DNA from: CAZNKU01 sp045654805 | GTDB lineage: Bacteria > Bacillota > Clostridia > Monoglobales > Firm-18 | Direction: 5' to 3' | Length of the DNA stretch: 64,000 bases | NCBI GenBank assembly: GCA_045654805.1 | Contig: JAZOOD010000027.1 | Location: forward strand, 1 to 64,000 | In this document: piece after piece, positions 1 through 7,346 of the stretch | Layout of the letters: each line of letters starts with the position of its first letter | Position numbering within the stretch: position 1 is the first letter of the stretch | The notes under the pieces: model-generated | Database searches by the model: none | The model's input: the letters and a program-made list of their open reading frames with translations, nothing else | Told to the model about the DNA's origin: nothing | Program-made: the position numbers and the translations under genes

Positions 1-95
1 CCTCTGCCATAATCATTATAGGTTTTCCCTTTTCCGAACTGTGGATTTTCAATGATTTCGGGCGAGCCGTGATATATAGTTAACTTGCTCATCAT
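1..95 (-). CDS. DUF3990 family protein, N-terminal part (cut by window edge)
   Basis: About 31 residues are visible, beginning MSKLTIYHGSPEII and ending in a Tyr-Asn-Asp-Tyr-Gly-Arg-Gly stretch. The pattern of YHGS, then PxFGxGKxxNDYGxGFY, is the N-terminal signature I associate with DUF3990, a family of accessory genes of unknown function often found in small operons of Clostridia. Two ATG codons stand side by side. A GGAGG site lies four bases before the first and seven before the second, so the second may be the true start. It has its own strong promoter with a dyad operator just upstream. The rest of the gene is outside the window. Confidence 0.75.
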   Translation of the reverse strand, partial: MMSKLTIYHGSPEIIENPQFGKGKTYNDYGR

Positions 96-106
96 TACAC
101 CTCCAT

Positions 107-174
107 ACTTCTGTAGAGTTATACATTTATATTATACTCCCACAGAAGTATTTTGTCAAGACCTCTGTGGGAGT
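107..174. promoter_or_regulatory. Probable repressor operator: dyad flanking the -35 box plus a third half-site
   Basis: The arms at 136-149 and 161-174 are inverted copies with 13 of 14 matches. One lies in the promoter spacer and the other just upstream of the -35 box. A weaker copy sits downstream at 107-120, sharing the ACAGAAGT end. Two or three half-sites wrapped round a consensus promoter are what a tight repressor would need. The repressor itself is not identified; it may be outside the window. Confidence 0.55.
131..159 (-). promoter_or_regulatory. Sigma-A promoter of the DUF3990 gene
   Basis: On the minus strand a perfect TTGACA (154-159) and a perfect TATAAT (131-136) are separated by 17 bases. 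The DUF3990 start lies about 40 bases downstream. Both boxes match consensus exactly, so this should be a very strong promoter unless repressed. Confidence 0.85.
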
Positions 175-191
175 TTGTATAAAAACATATA

Positions 192-485
192 TTATTCTAA
201 GTCGTAAAGTATATCTTCCAAATCAGCAATGGCTTCCTCAACAAAATCTGCTTGCAGTTTTTCATTGTCAACAATACAACGATACTCTTCCGGCAAACGA
301 ACTCCTGAAGTTTTTATAATTATATGTAACAAAGAAAAAGCTTCCTGTGTTAATTCATTTCCATTCAAAAACTCAAGAGAGTTATAGAGATTCCTTACCT
401 CCTTCGCTGTAACTTTTTTACATAGTTTATCAACCATGAGAGACATTATTGCTCCTGATACTGCATTAATTATATGTGCGTTCAT
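192..485 (-). CDS. Hypothetical 97-aa acidic protein in accessory region
   Basis: I do not recognise this protein. It has 97 residues, is probably mostly helical, and has an acidic C-terminus rich in Glu and Asp. No signal peptide or membrane segment is evident. A good AAAGGAG site lies seven bases before the ATG, which supports a real gene. It runs in the same direction as the DUF3990 gene downstream, but that gene has its own promoter, so the two need not form one transcript. Confidence 0.6.
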   Translation of the reverse strand: MNAHIINAVSGAIMSLMVDKLCKKVTAKEVRNLYNSLEFLNGNELTQEAFSLLHIIIKTSGVRLPEEYRCIVDNEKLQADFVEEAIADLEDILYDLE

Positions 486-735
486 AATAGCACTCCTTTC
501 TTGAAATTATATATGTAAAATTCGTATTGTTATTTTTGTATTGAATACGGAGATGTACATAAGTGGTCATTGCCGACCTGACTCGAAATCCGTTGAAGTG
601 AGTTGAAGAACGGAATCAAAAAAACTTGGTGAAACAATGGGAACTTGAGGGAATTAGAGAAACGTTAGTGACTACAAAATATCATATATCCCATATTGAT
701 TTCCCACAGTCAAGATTACAAAAGCAGTTCATTTT
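486..735. other. Intergenic region 3' of the integrase with repeated GTTGAAG
   Basis: No gene is seen here. GTTGAAG occurs twice as a direct repeat (592-598 and 602-608) with a 10-base period, framed by a CCGTT/AACGG dyad (590-594, 609-613). Short direct repeats beside the 3' end of a tyrosine integrase gene could be arm-type integrase binding sites. I could not identify an attachment core. Confidence 0.35.
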
Positions 736-2040
736 CTAATTTATTTTTATGATATCCGTGAGTGTCTTAAGGGACAAATTTTTAGATGTTAGATCGAGAT
801 GAGCATAAATGTTTGCAGTTGTTTTATAATCACTATGACCAAGCCATTCTTGTATATCCTTCATTGTTACTTTACCTTTTCCTTTGTTAAGCAACAACGA
901 TGCACAAGTGTGTCGAAGATCGTGAAACCGTATGTTTCTCATATCATTATCTGTAATAAGTTTTTTAAATGCATAGGTTATATAATCCGGTTTGATTAAA
1001 TCACCCTTTTCATCAACCATAACATAATCTAACCACTTTCTGTTGTATTTTTTCTTGAACATTCTCTTGTTATTATCCTGATTCATTTTAATCTCAAGCA
1101 AACGTTCCTTAATATCAAGTGATAATGGCATCGTTCTTATTGTTGCTACAGTCTTTGCAGAATCTTTTTCAAGAAGCACCTTTTCTCCGTCAACAAGAGT
1201 TGAAACAACAGAATGGTTAACACTGAATGTATTGTTTTCAAAATCAAATGCAGACCATCTTAATCCAACACATTCACTTCTACGCAATCCGTAAAAGCAA
1301 GCAAATAATATGGGTATTTCAAGCTTGGTTCCTTTGGTTAACAAAATCAGTTGATTTACTTCATCAGGTGTATAATAACCTCCTACAAATTTGTTTTTCT
1401 CCGGTTTTTCAACTCGGTCAATAGGATTCTCATTTATATATCCCATTTTTCTTGCATAGCATAATGCCAACCTTATTATTGCGTGATAGTGAATTACCGT
1501 ATTAGGTTTAACACGTTCTAATTGCACATCATAAAATTCTTGTATATCCTGCGCCGTTAAATCCTTTAATCTTATTTTCTTTTTTCTAAAGTAAGGTTCA
1601 ATCGGAAATTTAACATTGTCAGCATATCCTGCATAAGTTATCTCTTGAATACGCTTTCTTCGTTTCTTCGTTAATGGCAAATACATTTTCATATAATCAG
1701 CAAATAATAGATTAGACACCTGTTCGGCGGATAACTCAGATAATGTTATTTTATCAAGCACTGCAGATAATAGTTGTGGCTCGATTGGTTGTGTTTCATC
1801 TATAGCAACATCATCATTTATCTCGTGATAGCATAAGTCTTCGCGGGGTATTTTAAATTCACGCAGAATCTTTCGAGAAAAAGCTTCCGCTTTTGTCTTG
1901 TTGCCCTTTACCGGAAGTTTGGTCGCAAACCATTTCTCTTTTCGTTCACCTCTGACATTCGTATAAACCATTACCGCATAATATAAACCGTTCTTTTGCC
2001 TGATATAGTTTTTGACATCAATATACTGTTCTTTTTCCAT
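736..2040 (-). CDS. Tyrosine-type site-specific integrase
   Basis: This 434-residue phage/ICE-type integrase has an N-terminal arm-binding region, a core-binding SAM-like domain at about residues 100-205, and a C-terminal catalytic domain. The catalytic set is visible: Arg253 in GLRRSE, His373 and Arg376 in HDLRH, His402 in LGHSD, and the nucleophile Tyr412 in NIYAH. Its length suits integrases of conjugative elements and prophages. A GAGGTG site precedes the ATG. It shows that at least one mobile element is integrated here. No excisionase or conjugation gene is visible, so the element must extend beyond the left edge or be a remnant. Confidence 0.93.
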   Translation of the reverse strand: MEKEQYIDVKNYIRQKNGLYYAVMVYTNVRGERKEKWFATKLPVKGNKTKAEAFSRKILREFKIPREDLCYHEINDDVAIDETQPIEPQLLSAVLDKITLSELSAEQVSNLLFADYMKMYLPLTKKRRKRIQEITYAGYADNVKFPIEPYFRKKKIRLKDLTAQDIQEFYDVQLERVKPNTVIHYHAIIRLALCYARKMGYINENPIDRVEKPEKNKFVGGYYTPDEVNQLILLTKGTKLEIPILFACFYGLRRSECVGLRWSAFDFENNTFSVNHSVVSTLVDGEKVLLEKDSAKTVATIRTMPLSLDIKERLLEIKMNQDNNKRMFKKKYNRKWLDYVMVDEKGDLIKPDYITYAFKKLITDNDMRNIRFHDLRHTCASLLLNKGKGKVTMKDIQEWLGHSDYKTTANIYAHLDLTSKNLSLKTLTDIIKIN

Positions 2041-2121
2041 TTATTTTCACCTCTGTAATATCATCTCCTAATCAGGTAAATTCTATCGCACGATTAGCTA
2101 TATTATATCACTACATAAGAA

Positions 2122-2149
2122 AAAGAAGCATTGCAAGCAATGCTTCTTT
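2122..2149 (-). terminator. Rho-independent terminator after the ImmA-like gene
   Basis: The arms 2122-2134 and 2137-2149 are perfectly complementary over 13 bases with a 2-base loop. A T-run follows on the minus strand. It separates the ImmA-like gene from the integrase gene. The arms are A/T-flanked on both sides, so it may work in both directions. Confidence 0.75.
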
Positions 2150-2200
2150 CAAACATCAAAAAAGCCAACACATTATTTTCATTCAACCAAATATGATATT

Positions 2201-2842
2201 TTAGTCCATGCTAATCAAATCTTGCTCATCGTATCCCAAAGCATTTCTTACAATTTTTAAAGATTCTAAAAAATGATCTTTTGCGTAATCGTCAGCAAAT
2301 TTTTCGGATGGAAACTGAGAATATATTTCTTCATTATATTTTTCTCCAAGAATTCGCTTCATAGGATCTAAATCATGCATTTTATAAATTTCTTCCCACA
2401 CCTTTTCATATGGTTGTCGAATACTTTTCTCCATTTCACAATACTCATACGATGTTTTGCCACTATTCAAAAAATATATCCAATGACCATATTCGTGTAG
2501 TATAGTATAAATTGCTATCGCCAAAGAATATTCTTTTATATATACTCTAGTTATACAACTTAATTCATCTATGTGACTTTTTATAGCCATAGGATTTCTC
2601 CCATTTTCCAGATGTAAATATTCATCAATATCTACATCTGGAAAATACAACCCCAAATCTTCATCATTATACTTTTTATCAGGATTGTGTGTACCGTCAA
2701 TTACTGCCCTTGTTTCTTCTTCGCCCATAATCTTACACAAAACATAATTGTGTTTATTTAAATTATCTCTTGGTGTAAGGTGAACAGGAGCATCTATATT
2801 TAAAATTCCTATAAGTTTTCTAAAATCTATACATAAATCCAT
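2201..2842 (-). CDS. ImmA/IrrE-like HExxH metallopeptidase
   Basis: This 213-residue protein has a zinc-protease motif, HEYGH, at about residue 115 and an acidic helix further on (FADDYAKDHF) that can supply the third ligand. Small cytosolic proteases of this kind (ImmA/IrrE, M78-like) on mobile elements usually cleave an element-encoded repressor on DNA damage or at excision. No XRE repressor partner is visible next to it, so the role here is inferred. An AAAGGAGG site lies about 13 bases before the ATG, a long spacing. A consensus-like promoter and its own terminator suggest a single-gene transcript. Confidence 0.6.
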   Translation of the reverse strand: MDLCIDFRKLIGILNIDAPVHLTPRDNLNKHNYVLCKIMGEEETRAVIDGTHNPDKKYNDEDLGLYFPDVDIDEYLHLENGRNPMAIKSHIDELSCITRVYIKEYSLAIAIYTILHEYGHWIYFLNSGKTSYEYCEMEKSIRQPYEKVWEEIYKMHDLDPMKRILGEKYNEEIYSQFPSEKFADDYAKDHFLESLKIVRNALGYDEQDLISMD

Positions 2843-2951
2843 TTCAAGTATTTTCCTCCTTTGTATAGTTCTTTATAATAAAACTTTTGTTATCTGCATC
2901 AATTTCGGCCATTTAATTGTCAAAAGTAAATCAACATTAATGGTTCTTATA

Positions 2952-2980
2952 ATTATACCACAATTCATTTAATAATACAA
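2952..2980 (-). promoter_or_regulatory. Promoter of the ImmA-like gene with overlapping dyad
   Basis: On the minus strand TTGTAT (2975-2980) and TATAAT (2952-2957) are 17 bases apart. An imperfect dyad of ATACCA and TGGTAT with flanking AATT overlaps both boxes, so the gene may be repressed. Confidence 0.5.
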
Positions 2981-3133
2981 TTGGTATAGTAAACGAAAAA
3001 CCATATGTCGTTTTTGTAAAGTGCAATACATTTTGTTATAAACACGAAAAGCACAGGATAAGCTACACACCCGATGTTTACTATATTTTTTAGAATAAAT
3101 AGTCGCCATTTTCATTTACTCAAACAGTTGCAC

Positions 3134-3253
3134 CTCGGTGGTCCAGACGGTGAACTTGGTGCATCATTAAGATATTTATCACAGAGATTTTCTATGCCAA
3201 CAGATATGGCTAAGGGCACACTTACTGATATCGGTGTATCAGTGCCTAAATAG
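3134..3253 (+). pseudogene. cotJC: cotJC (manganese catalase-type spore coat protein), middle fragment
   Basis: The frame reads LGGPDGELGASLRYLSQRF and continues to LTDIG at 3233-3235, then runs into foreign sequence with a stop at 3251-3253. This matches the segment of CotJC/Mn-catalase proteins that follows the N-terminal strand and includes the first metal-ligand Glu region. The next expected residues, TEELAHLE, are found at 9083 in the same frame. The N-terminal residues are missing on the left. The reading frame is otherwise intact, with no internal stop or frameshift, which argues for a reversible interruption and not decay. Confidence 0.85.
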
Positions 3254-3266
3254 CACCTTTATACAT

Positions 3267-3308
3267 AAATGGGCAAAACCTACTGATTATCAGTAAGTCT
3301 GCCCATTT
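3267..3308 (-). terminator. Hairpin after the large serine recombinase gene
   Basis: An outer stem of nine pairs (3267-3275 with 3300-3308) encloses an inner stem of six pairs (3281-3286 with 3290-3295). It lies just past the recombinase stop and just inside the left end of the element. The T-tract is weak, so termination is likely but not certain. Confidence 0.55.
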
Positions 3309-3311
3309 CTC

Positions 3312-5051
3312 TTATAATATCTTACAATCTAAAATCTCAGTTCTATACCCATCTAATTTGCCTTTTGACTTATATTCAACCATAAATCTGAATGGTAAGT
3401 CTTTAATTCTGACCTCTACTATATGCCCTTTATATACTGTTATACTATGTGTCATAGCACCAAGCAAAGCATCCATATTATCATTTTCAAAAGACAAAGC
3501 ATTATCTATCTCTGCAATAATGTTATCAATCTGATTAACTTGATTTTCTTTTTCTTGTCTTTCTTGTTCTATTCTTTCTTTTGTTACAAAGAGTTCTGAA
3601 AGCTCCTTATCTAATTTTTCTTTCTGCTCTACAAACTCTGTTTTTGTAATTTCATCAGCAAGTCTGATTTCAATGAGTTTTTGTTTTCTTTTCTCAACAC
3701 TTTGAATTTTCTTTTCAAAATAATCAGTATTTAACCCATTACTTTTCTTATCTAAAGTCTTAATATCTTCTAATATCTCTTTTTTAAGCATTTCCTTGTT
3801 GTCTGCCAATATGTTCAGTATGTATAAAACAATCTGCCTTAAACTTTTGTCACTTGCCCATTCTGATTGCAAACATTCCTTTGTCCTGTCAGCAGTAGCC
3901 TTTGTATGATTATAGCAAGTCCAAGCCTTTGTCCTACCAACTGATGTTTTTTTCTGCTTACTTACAAATCTTTCTCCACACTCTCCACAGTATATCTTGC
4001 CACTTGCCCAATATCGATTGCTATGCCTTGACTTTTGCTCTTCTGAAGGGCTACGCCTTGCAAGTTCTTTTTGTGTGGCATCCCACATATCTCTGTCTAT
4101 TATAGCTATCTCTGGATGGTGGTCTTTAATATATACCATATCTTCTACATTGTGATTATATCTCTTTTTATGGTCAAGAAAGTCTGGTGTATAGGTTTTG
4201 CCTTGTAGCAAATCCCCAACGTATTTTTCATTTCTCAATATTCTTAAAATTACTGTGTTTGACCAATCATTCTTATACTTTGCTTTACCATCTGGATTCA
4301 AAGGTCTGATACCTTCTTCTTGCAGTTCTCTTGCTATCACATAAGTACCCTTGCTCTCAATCAGATACTTATAGAAAATCTTTCTGACAATCTCTGCTTC
4401 TTCTTCAACCAAGTAAAGCTTGCCACCTTTAACCCTATATCCAAGCATATCCCTACCAAATACAACCCCTTTTTCCATCTGACGCCTTTGACCCCATTTC
4501 ACACGTTCAGAGGTCTTTCTGCTCTCATCTTGTGCCAAGGATGCCATAAGGGTTAAGCGCAATTCTCCATCTTTGTCAAGAGTGTTGATGGCATCTAACA
4601 CAAAGTAAACCCCAACACCTAACTTTTTTAATAACCTTGTAATTTGCAAAGTATCAACTGTATTTCTTGCAAATCTTGAAACTTCTTTTGTGATGATAAA
4701 ATCAATTTTACCAGACAAAACATCATCAAGCATTGAATTGAAACCAACACGATTTTCAGTTGTTGTACCTGTCAAACCATCATCAGAATAAACCTTAACT
4801 AATTCCCAATCATTTTGATTGTTGATAAAATCTGTAAAAAATTTTACCTGACTTTCAAATGAGTTGGCTTGGTCATCCTTATCTGTGCTAACTCTTGCAT
4901 AAGCAGCCACTCTAATTGTATCAGCCAAAACATTTCTAACACTATTTAACCCATTAATAATATTGACATTATCAATCACAGCACTACTACCATTAACAAC
5001 ATTTAAAATATTACTACCATTACTACCAATTAAATTACTAAAATTCTTCAT
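3312..5051 (-). CDS. Large serine recombinase, likely integrase/excisionase of the cotJC element
   Basis: At 579 residues this is a typical large serine recombinase. The resolvase catalytic domain carries the nucleophile Ser55 in YARVSTDKDD. A recombinase domain (about 220-330) and a zinc ribbon follow, the latter with CGECGERF and further Cys near 360-395. A Lys/Glu-rich coiled coil (about 440-510) lies near the C-terminus. The stop is about 75 bp from the left junction, the usual place for a self-mobilising recombinase. The catalytic Ser normally lies near residue 10; here an Asn/Ser-rich extension of some 45 residues precedes it. An AGAGGT site about ten bases before the ATG supports the long start. 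Its likely job is element excision and integration, as for SpoIVCA at sigK. Confidence 0.93.
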   Translation of the reverse strand: MKNFSNLIGSNGSNILNVVNGSSAVIDNVNIINGLNSVRNVLADTIRVAAYARVSTDKDDQANSFESQVKFFTDFINNQNDWELVKVYSDDGLTGTTTENRVGFNSMLDDVLSGKIDFIITKEVSRFARNTVDTLQITRLLKKLGVGVYFVLDAINTLDKDGELRLTLMASLAQDESRKTSERVKWGQRRQMEKGVVFGRDMLGYRVKGGKLYLVEEEAEIVRKIFYKYLIESKGTYVIARELQEEGIRPLNPDGKAKYKNDWSNTVILRILRNEKYVGDLLQGKTYTPDFLDHKKRYNHNVEDMVYIKDHHPEIAIIDRDMWDATQKELARRSPSEEQKSRHSNRYWASGKIYCGECGERFVSKQKKTSVGRTKAWTCYNHTKATADRTKECLQSEWASDKSLRQIVLYILNILADNKEMLKKEILEDIKTLDKKSNGLNTDYFEKKIQSVEKRKQKLIEIRLADEITKTEFVEQKEKLDKELSELFVTKERIEQERQEKENQVNQIDNIIAEIDNALSFENDNMDALLGAMTHSITVYKGHIVEVRIKDLPFRFMVEYKSKGKLDGYRTEILDCKIL

Positions 5052-5100
5052 AAACTTTTTACCTCTCTAAACTATAAATTTTATCTTTTTGTATTTGGAA

Positions 5101-5122
5101 TGGTCACATTATAGCGTGACCA
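5101..5122. repeat. Inverted repeat TGGTCAC/GTGACCA
   Basis: A perfect 7-bp dyad (5101-5107, 5116-5122) lies between the 74-aa gene and the large recombinase gene. The motif AGTGGTCA recurs at 5407-5414 and about 571-578, with a related GACCACT near 6340. It could be a recombinase or regulator binding site; the sequence alone does not decide. Confidence 0.35.
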
Positions 5123-5139
5123 CTCCACAATTGCAGCCC

Positions 5140-5364
5140 CTAATTTAAAAATTTAGGCGCTTTATCTAACAAATCTTTTAACTGCATATCAGAAATTAAA
5201 TCTTTTTCTTTCAAATCCCTAAAAATAGCAGCCTTAAGATTATAATGTAAATTCTCTTTCTCTTTATCAGAAAGAATAACATTTACCTTATCTTTGCCAA
5301 TAGACATAATAACACCACCATTAGATGTATATGCACTACCAGCTTGACCTAATGCTCTACTCAT
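5140..5364 (-). CDS. 74-aa SHOCT-like small protein beside the recombinase
   Basis: The C-terminal half (AIFRDLKEKDLISDMQLKDL) resembles the short SHOCT-type helix pair, in which a Leu-Ile-Ser/Thr-x-x-Gln-Leu pattern is common. The N-terminal half is Gly/Ser-rich and then charged. A GGGGGTG site lies five bases before the ATG. It sits about 90 bp upstream of the large serine recombinase and is probably cotranscribed with it. Small proteins in this position can act as recombination directionality factors, which decide between integration and excision. That role is a guess from position only. Confidence 0.6.
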   Translation of the reverse strand: MSRALGQAGSAYTSNGGVIMSIGKDKVNVILSDKEKENLHYNLKAAIFRDLKEKDLISDMQLKDLLDKAPKFLN

Positions 5365-5480
5365 TTAAGCACCCCCTGACTTGTCTTGATACTATAAATA
5401 AGTGAGCAGTGGTCATTTATGTTAAAAAAACTGAAAAAAGCATATTTTTTTGAATTTTAGTAAAATTTCTTTAATTTATG

Positions 5481-6065
5481 TTATATTTTTTTCACCAACT
5501 GTCTTTTCTTTTCTCTTTGTAGTGTACTCTTCGATATACCTGTCATCGCTGAAACCTGTTTATATGAATGATTTTCCAACAACTGCATAGCCAGACTTAA
5601 TTGTGTCTTGCTATATTTCTTTGGTCTGCCTTCTATGTAACTATCCTTTTGTCTTGCCAATTCTCTGCCTGCTTTGGTGCGTTCTACAATCATATTTCTT
5701 TCAAATTCTGCAAAAGACAATAAGATTGTATATGTCAATCTGCCAACAGGTGTATTATCTATAACACCTAAATTGAGTATATCTATCTTAACACCTTTAT
5801 CCATCAAATGCTCTATGATGTCTAATCCTTCTCTCACATTGCGGCAAAACCTATCCATTTTGCACACAATCAGAACATCTCCACTTACTAATCTATCTAC
5901 CAACTCATTAAATACAAATCTATTATTGAAATCTTTTGCAGCAGTATAAACTTCTCTGTGTATCTCTGCTGAAGGATATTTTTCTAATATAGTCTGTTCT
6001 TGCTCTGCCAGAGAATTATTTTCAGCCTGACCTTTGCTTGACACACGAACATATCCGTATTCCAT
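5481..6065 (-). CDS. Small serine recombinase (resolvase/invertase family)
   Basis: This 194-residue protein from the ATG at 6063-6065 is preceded by AGGTG six bases upstream. An in-frame GTG nine bases earlier overlaps that site and is less likely. The catalytic domain begins MEYGYVRVSS with the nucleophile at about Ser9. It continues with KMDRFCR and the long E-helix (LSFAEFERNMIVERTKAGRE), then a C-terminal helix-turn-helix (QVSAMTGISKSTLQRE). The length is right for Tn3/gamma-delta-type resolvases and invertases. It is a second recombinase of a different class on the same small element. It could resolve multimers of the excised circle or invert a segment; no res site was identified. Confidence 0.9.
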   Translation of the reverse strand: MEYGYVRVSSKGQAENNSLAEQEQTILEKYPSAEIHREVYTAAKDFNNRFVFNELVDRLVSGDVLIVCKMDRFCRNVREGLDIIEHLMDKGVKIDILNLGVIDNTPVGRLTYTILLSFAEFERNMIVERTKAGRELARQKDSYIEGRPKKYSKTQLSLAMQLLENHSYKQVSAMTGISKSTLQREKKRQLVKKI

Positions 6066-6536
6066 ATCTAACACCTGCCTTATGAATATATATAATGAAT
6101 ACCCACAAGCCTACAAGTTACCTGAATAGGCAAAGTGTATTCATAACTTAAAATATATGAACCATCTTTTGACGCTCTCACACGTCAATTTTTATGTAAA
6201 TTTATAAAAACCTTGTCATCTCAACACAAAACCACGATAAAAATTTTCAAATTACAAAACGCCGTCATTTCAGCCTTTTGTTGATGTCAAAATTAAATTA
6301 TTGTTGATTTCTTTAATCTTAATTTTTTACGACCACTATTTAATGGTATAAGATAAATAAGACTTAAATAATCTGCAAATTTTTACATTTCACTCCCGAA
6401 CTAAAACCAACACTTTTGACACTTTTTATATCTGATGACTAAAAATTTAAAAATCAGCCTGCTGAAAAACCAATAAATTTTATGCTGGTTGAAAAAATAT
6501 CATAAAATTTCCAACGCTTTTAAACAAACACTTTGC
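6066..6536. other. AT-rich gap between recombinase and 164-aa gene
   Basis: No gene is recognised in about 470 bases. The only clear structure is a hairpin at 6468-6490. A GACCACT motif near 6340 resembles the dyad at 5101-5122. The gap probably holds the promoter for the small recombinase. Confidence 0.4.
6468..6490 (-). terminator. Probable terminator of the 164-aa gene
   Basis: AACCA and TGGTT arms with an extended A/T inner stem lie about 50 bases after the stop of the 164-aa gene. A run of T follows on the minus strand. The stem is AT-rich and has a two-base bulge. Confidence 0.5.
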
Positions 6537-7031
6537 TTACATGACGACGCAATCAAGTCCATCAGAGAATACCATATCTTTTATTAACTCTGTATCAATC
6601 ATATAATACCTTATCAACCTGTCTGCAACCGATAAATCTTCCGCATCATCTACACCCATATAGATACTTTCTGTAGTACGATATATAACCTTACACCCAA
6701 CAAGCATACAACACCCAAAGTTTAAATTTTGATTATATCTGTTCAATCTTTCAAGTGTCTGGGCTTTCTTCTTTATAAATGCTCTTGTACCAATGTTCCA
6801 GAGGTCTGCCTCTAATACAAGCCTTTGATTTGCTCTGTCAACAACAATCTCAAATTCTTCATCATCTTTAATTGCTCTGACCATACCATTTTCTGCATCT
6901 GCTACGCTATACAACCCTAATAAGTCAAGAACTCTCCTGATAAAAACCGCTACCGTTGTAAACTTAAAACCAATATCTTTATAATTCTTATTTTTCTTAA
7001 CTATCTTTTTGAAACTACTACTATGTAACAT
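6537..7031 (-). CDS. Hypothetical 164-aa protein of the cotJC element, possibly YbjN-like
   Basis: I do not recognise it with certainty. It is a soluble 164-residue protein with no signal peptide. The second half (from about residue 90: LERLNRYNQNLNFG, then VADRLIRYYMID) loosely recalls the YbjN fold, in which a helix ending in Asn is followed by strands and a final helix pair. It lies alone between the recombinases and the lipoproteins, on the same strand. The role in the element is unknown. Confidence 0.55.
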   Translation of the reverse strand: MLHSSSFKKIVKKNKNYKDIGFKFTTVAVFIRRVLDLLGLYSVADAENGMVRAIKDDEEFEIVVDRANQRLVLEADLWNIGTRAFIKKKAQTLERLNRYNQNLNFGCCMLVGCKVIYRTTESIYMGVDDAEDLSVADRLIRYYMIDTELIKDMVFSDGLDCVVM

Positions 7032-7065
7032 AATCTGTTACCCCCTTATAAAAATATTTCTGCAC

Positions 7066-7097
7066 AAAAAAAGTGCCGTTACCGTTTGTAACGACAC
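7066..7097 (-). terminator. Rho-independent terminator of the candidate small transcript
   Basis: The arms 7073-7082 and 7088-7097 form nine pairs with one mismatch and a five-base loop. Seven T residues follow on the minus strand (7066-7072). Confidence 0.75.
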
Positions 7098-7295
7098 ATA
7101 AAGTCTTTTATGACCTTTGCTCTATTCATTATTTAATCTCTTTAGCATCCACCAAAGAAAACCACCGCCACCGCCACCAACTTAAATAAATAATTCAAGC
7201 CGTGCCGTTGCACTCATTACCAAAATTACAAGCAAATCACATACTCATATAACTTACTCTTATATAATTATAACTCTTCCTGATACTATAGTCAA
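7066..7295 (-). ncRNA. Candidate small transcript with strong promoter and terminator
   Basis: On the minus strand TTGACT (7290-7295) and TATAAT (7267-7272) are 17 bases apart. A terminator hairpin at 7073-7097 with seven U residues ends the unit about 195 nt after the expected start. The body holds no convincing coding frame: short frames exist, but none has both a good start and a ribosome site. It contains a G-rich stretch of repeated GGTGGC (near 7164-7179 on the plus strand as its complement) that could form a two-layer G-quadruplex. It may be a regulatory RNA of the element or encode a very small peptide. Confidence 0.5.
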
Positions 7296-7346
7296 TGCCC
7301 ATGAACAAAATATTTTTTTCATCACGAACACAAAAATTAATCTGTA

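Larger units (their letters stand above)
1..3133. mobile_element. Right part of a probable second intervening element (left end outside window)
   Basis: CotJC homology starts abruptly at 3134 with Leu-Gly-Gly-Pro-Asp-Gly-Glu. The roughly 33 N-terminal residues usual for the family are absent: the upstream frame is unrelated and hits a stop at 3059. The DNA to the left carries an integrase, an ImmA-like protease and DUF3990, which are typical mobile cargo. I infer that a second insertion enters cotJC at a GGT GGT sequence. Whether the tyrosine integrase here is responsible cannot be decided from this window. Confidence 0.45.

Noticed and set aside
3074..3253. Treating 3074-3253 as an intact small gene starting with ATG
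   Set aside because: Only the part from 3134 matches CotJC, and it ends in element sequence; the first 20 residues resemble nothing and have no ribosome site.
7130..7210. Trp/Arg-rich antimicrobial-like peptide in the small transcript
   Set aside because: The frame has no ATG, GTG or TTG start and no ribosome site, so translation is unlikely.
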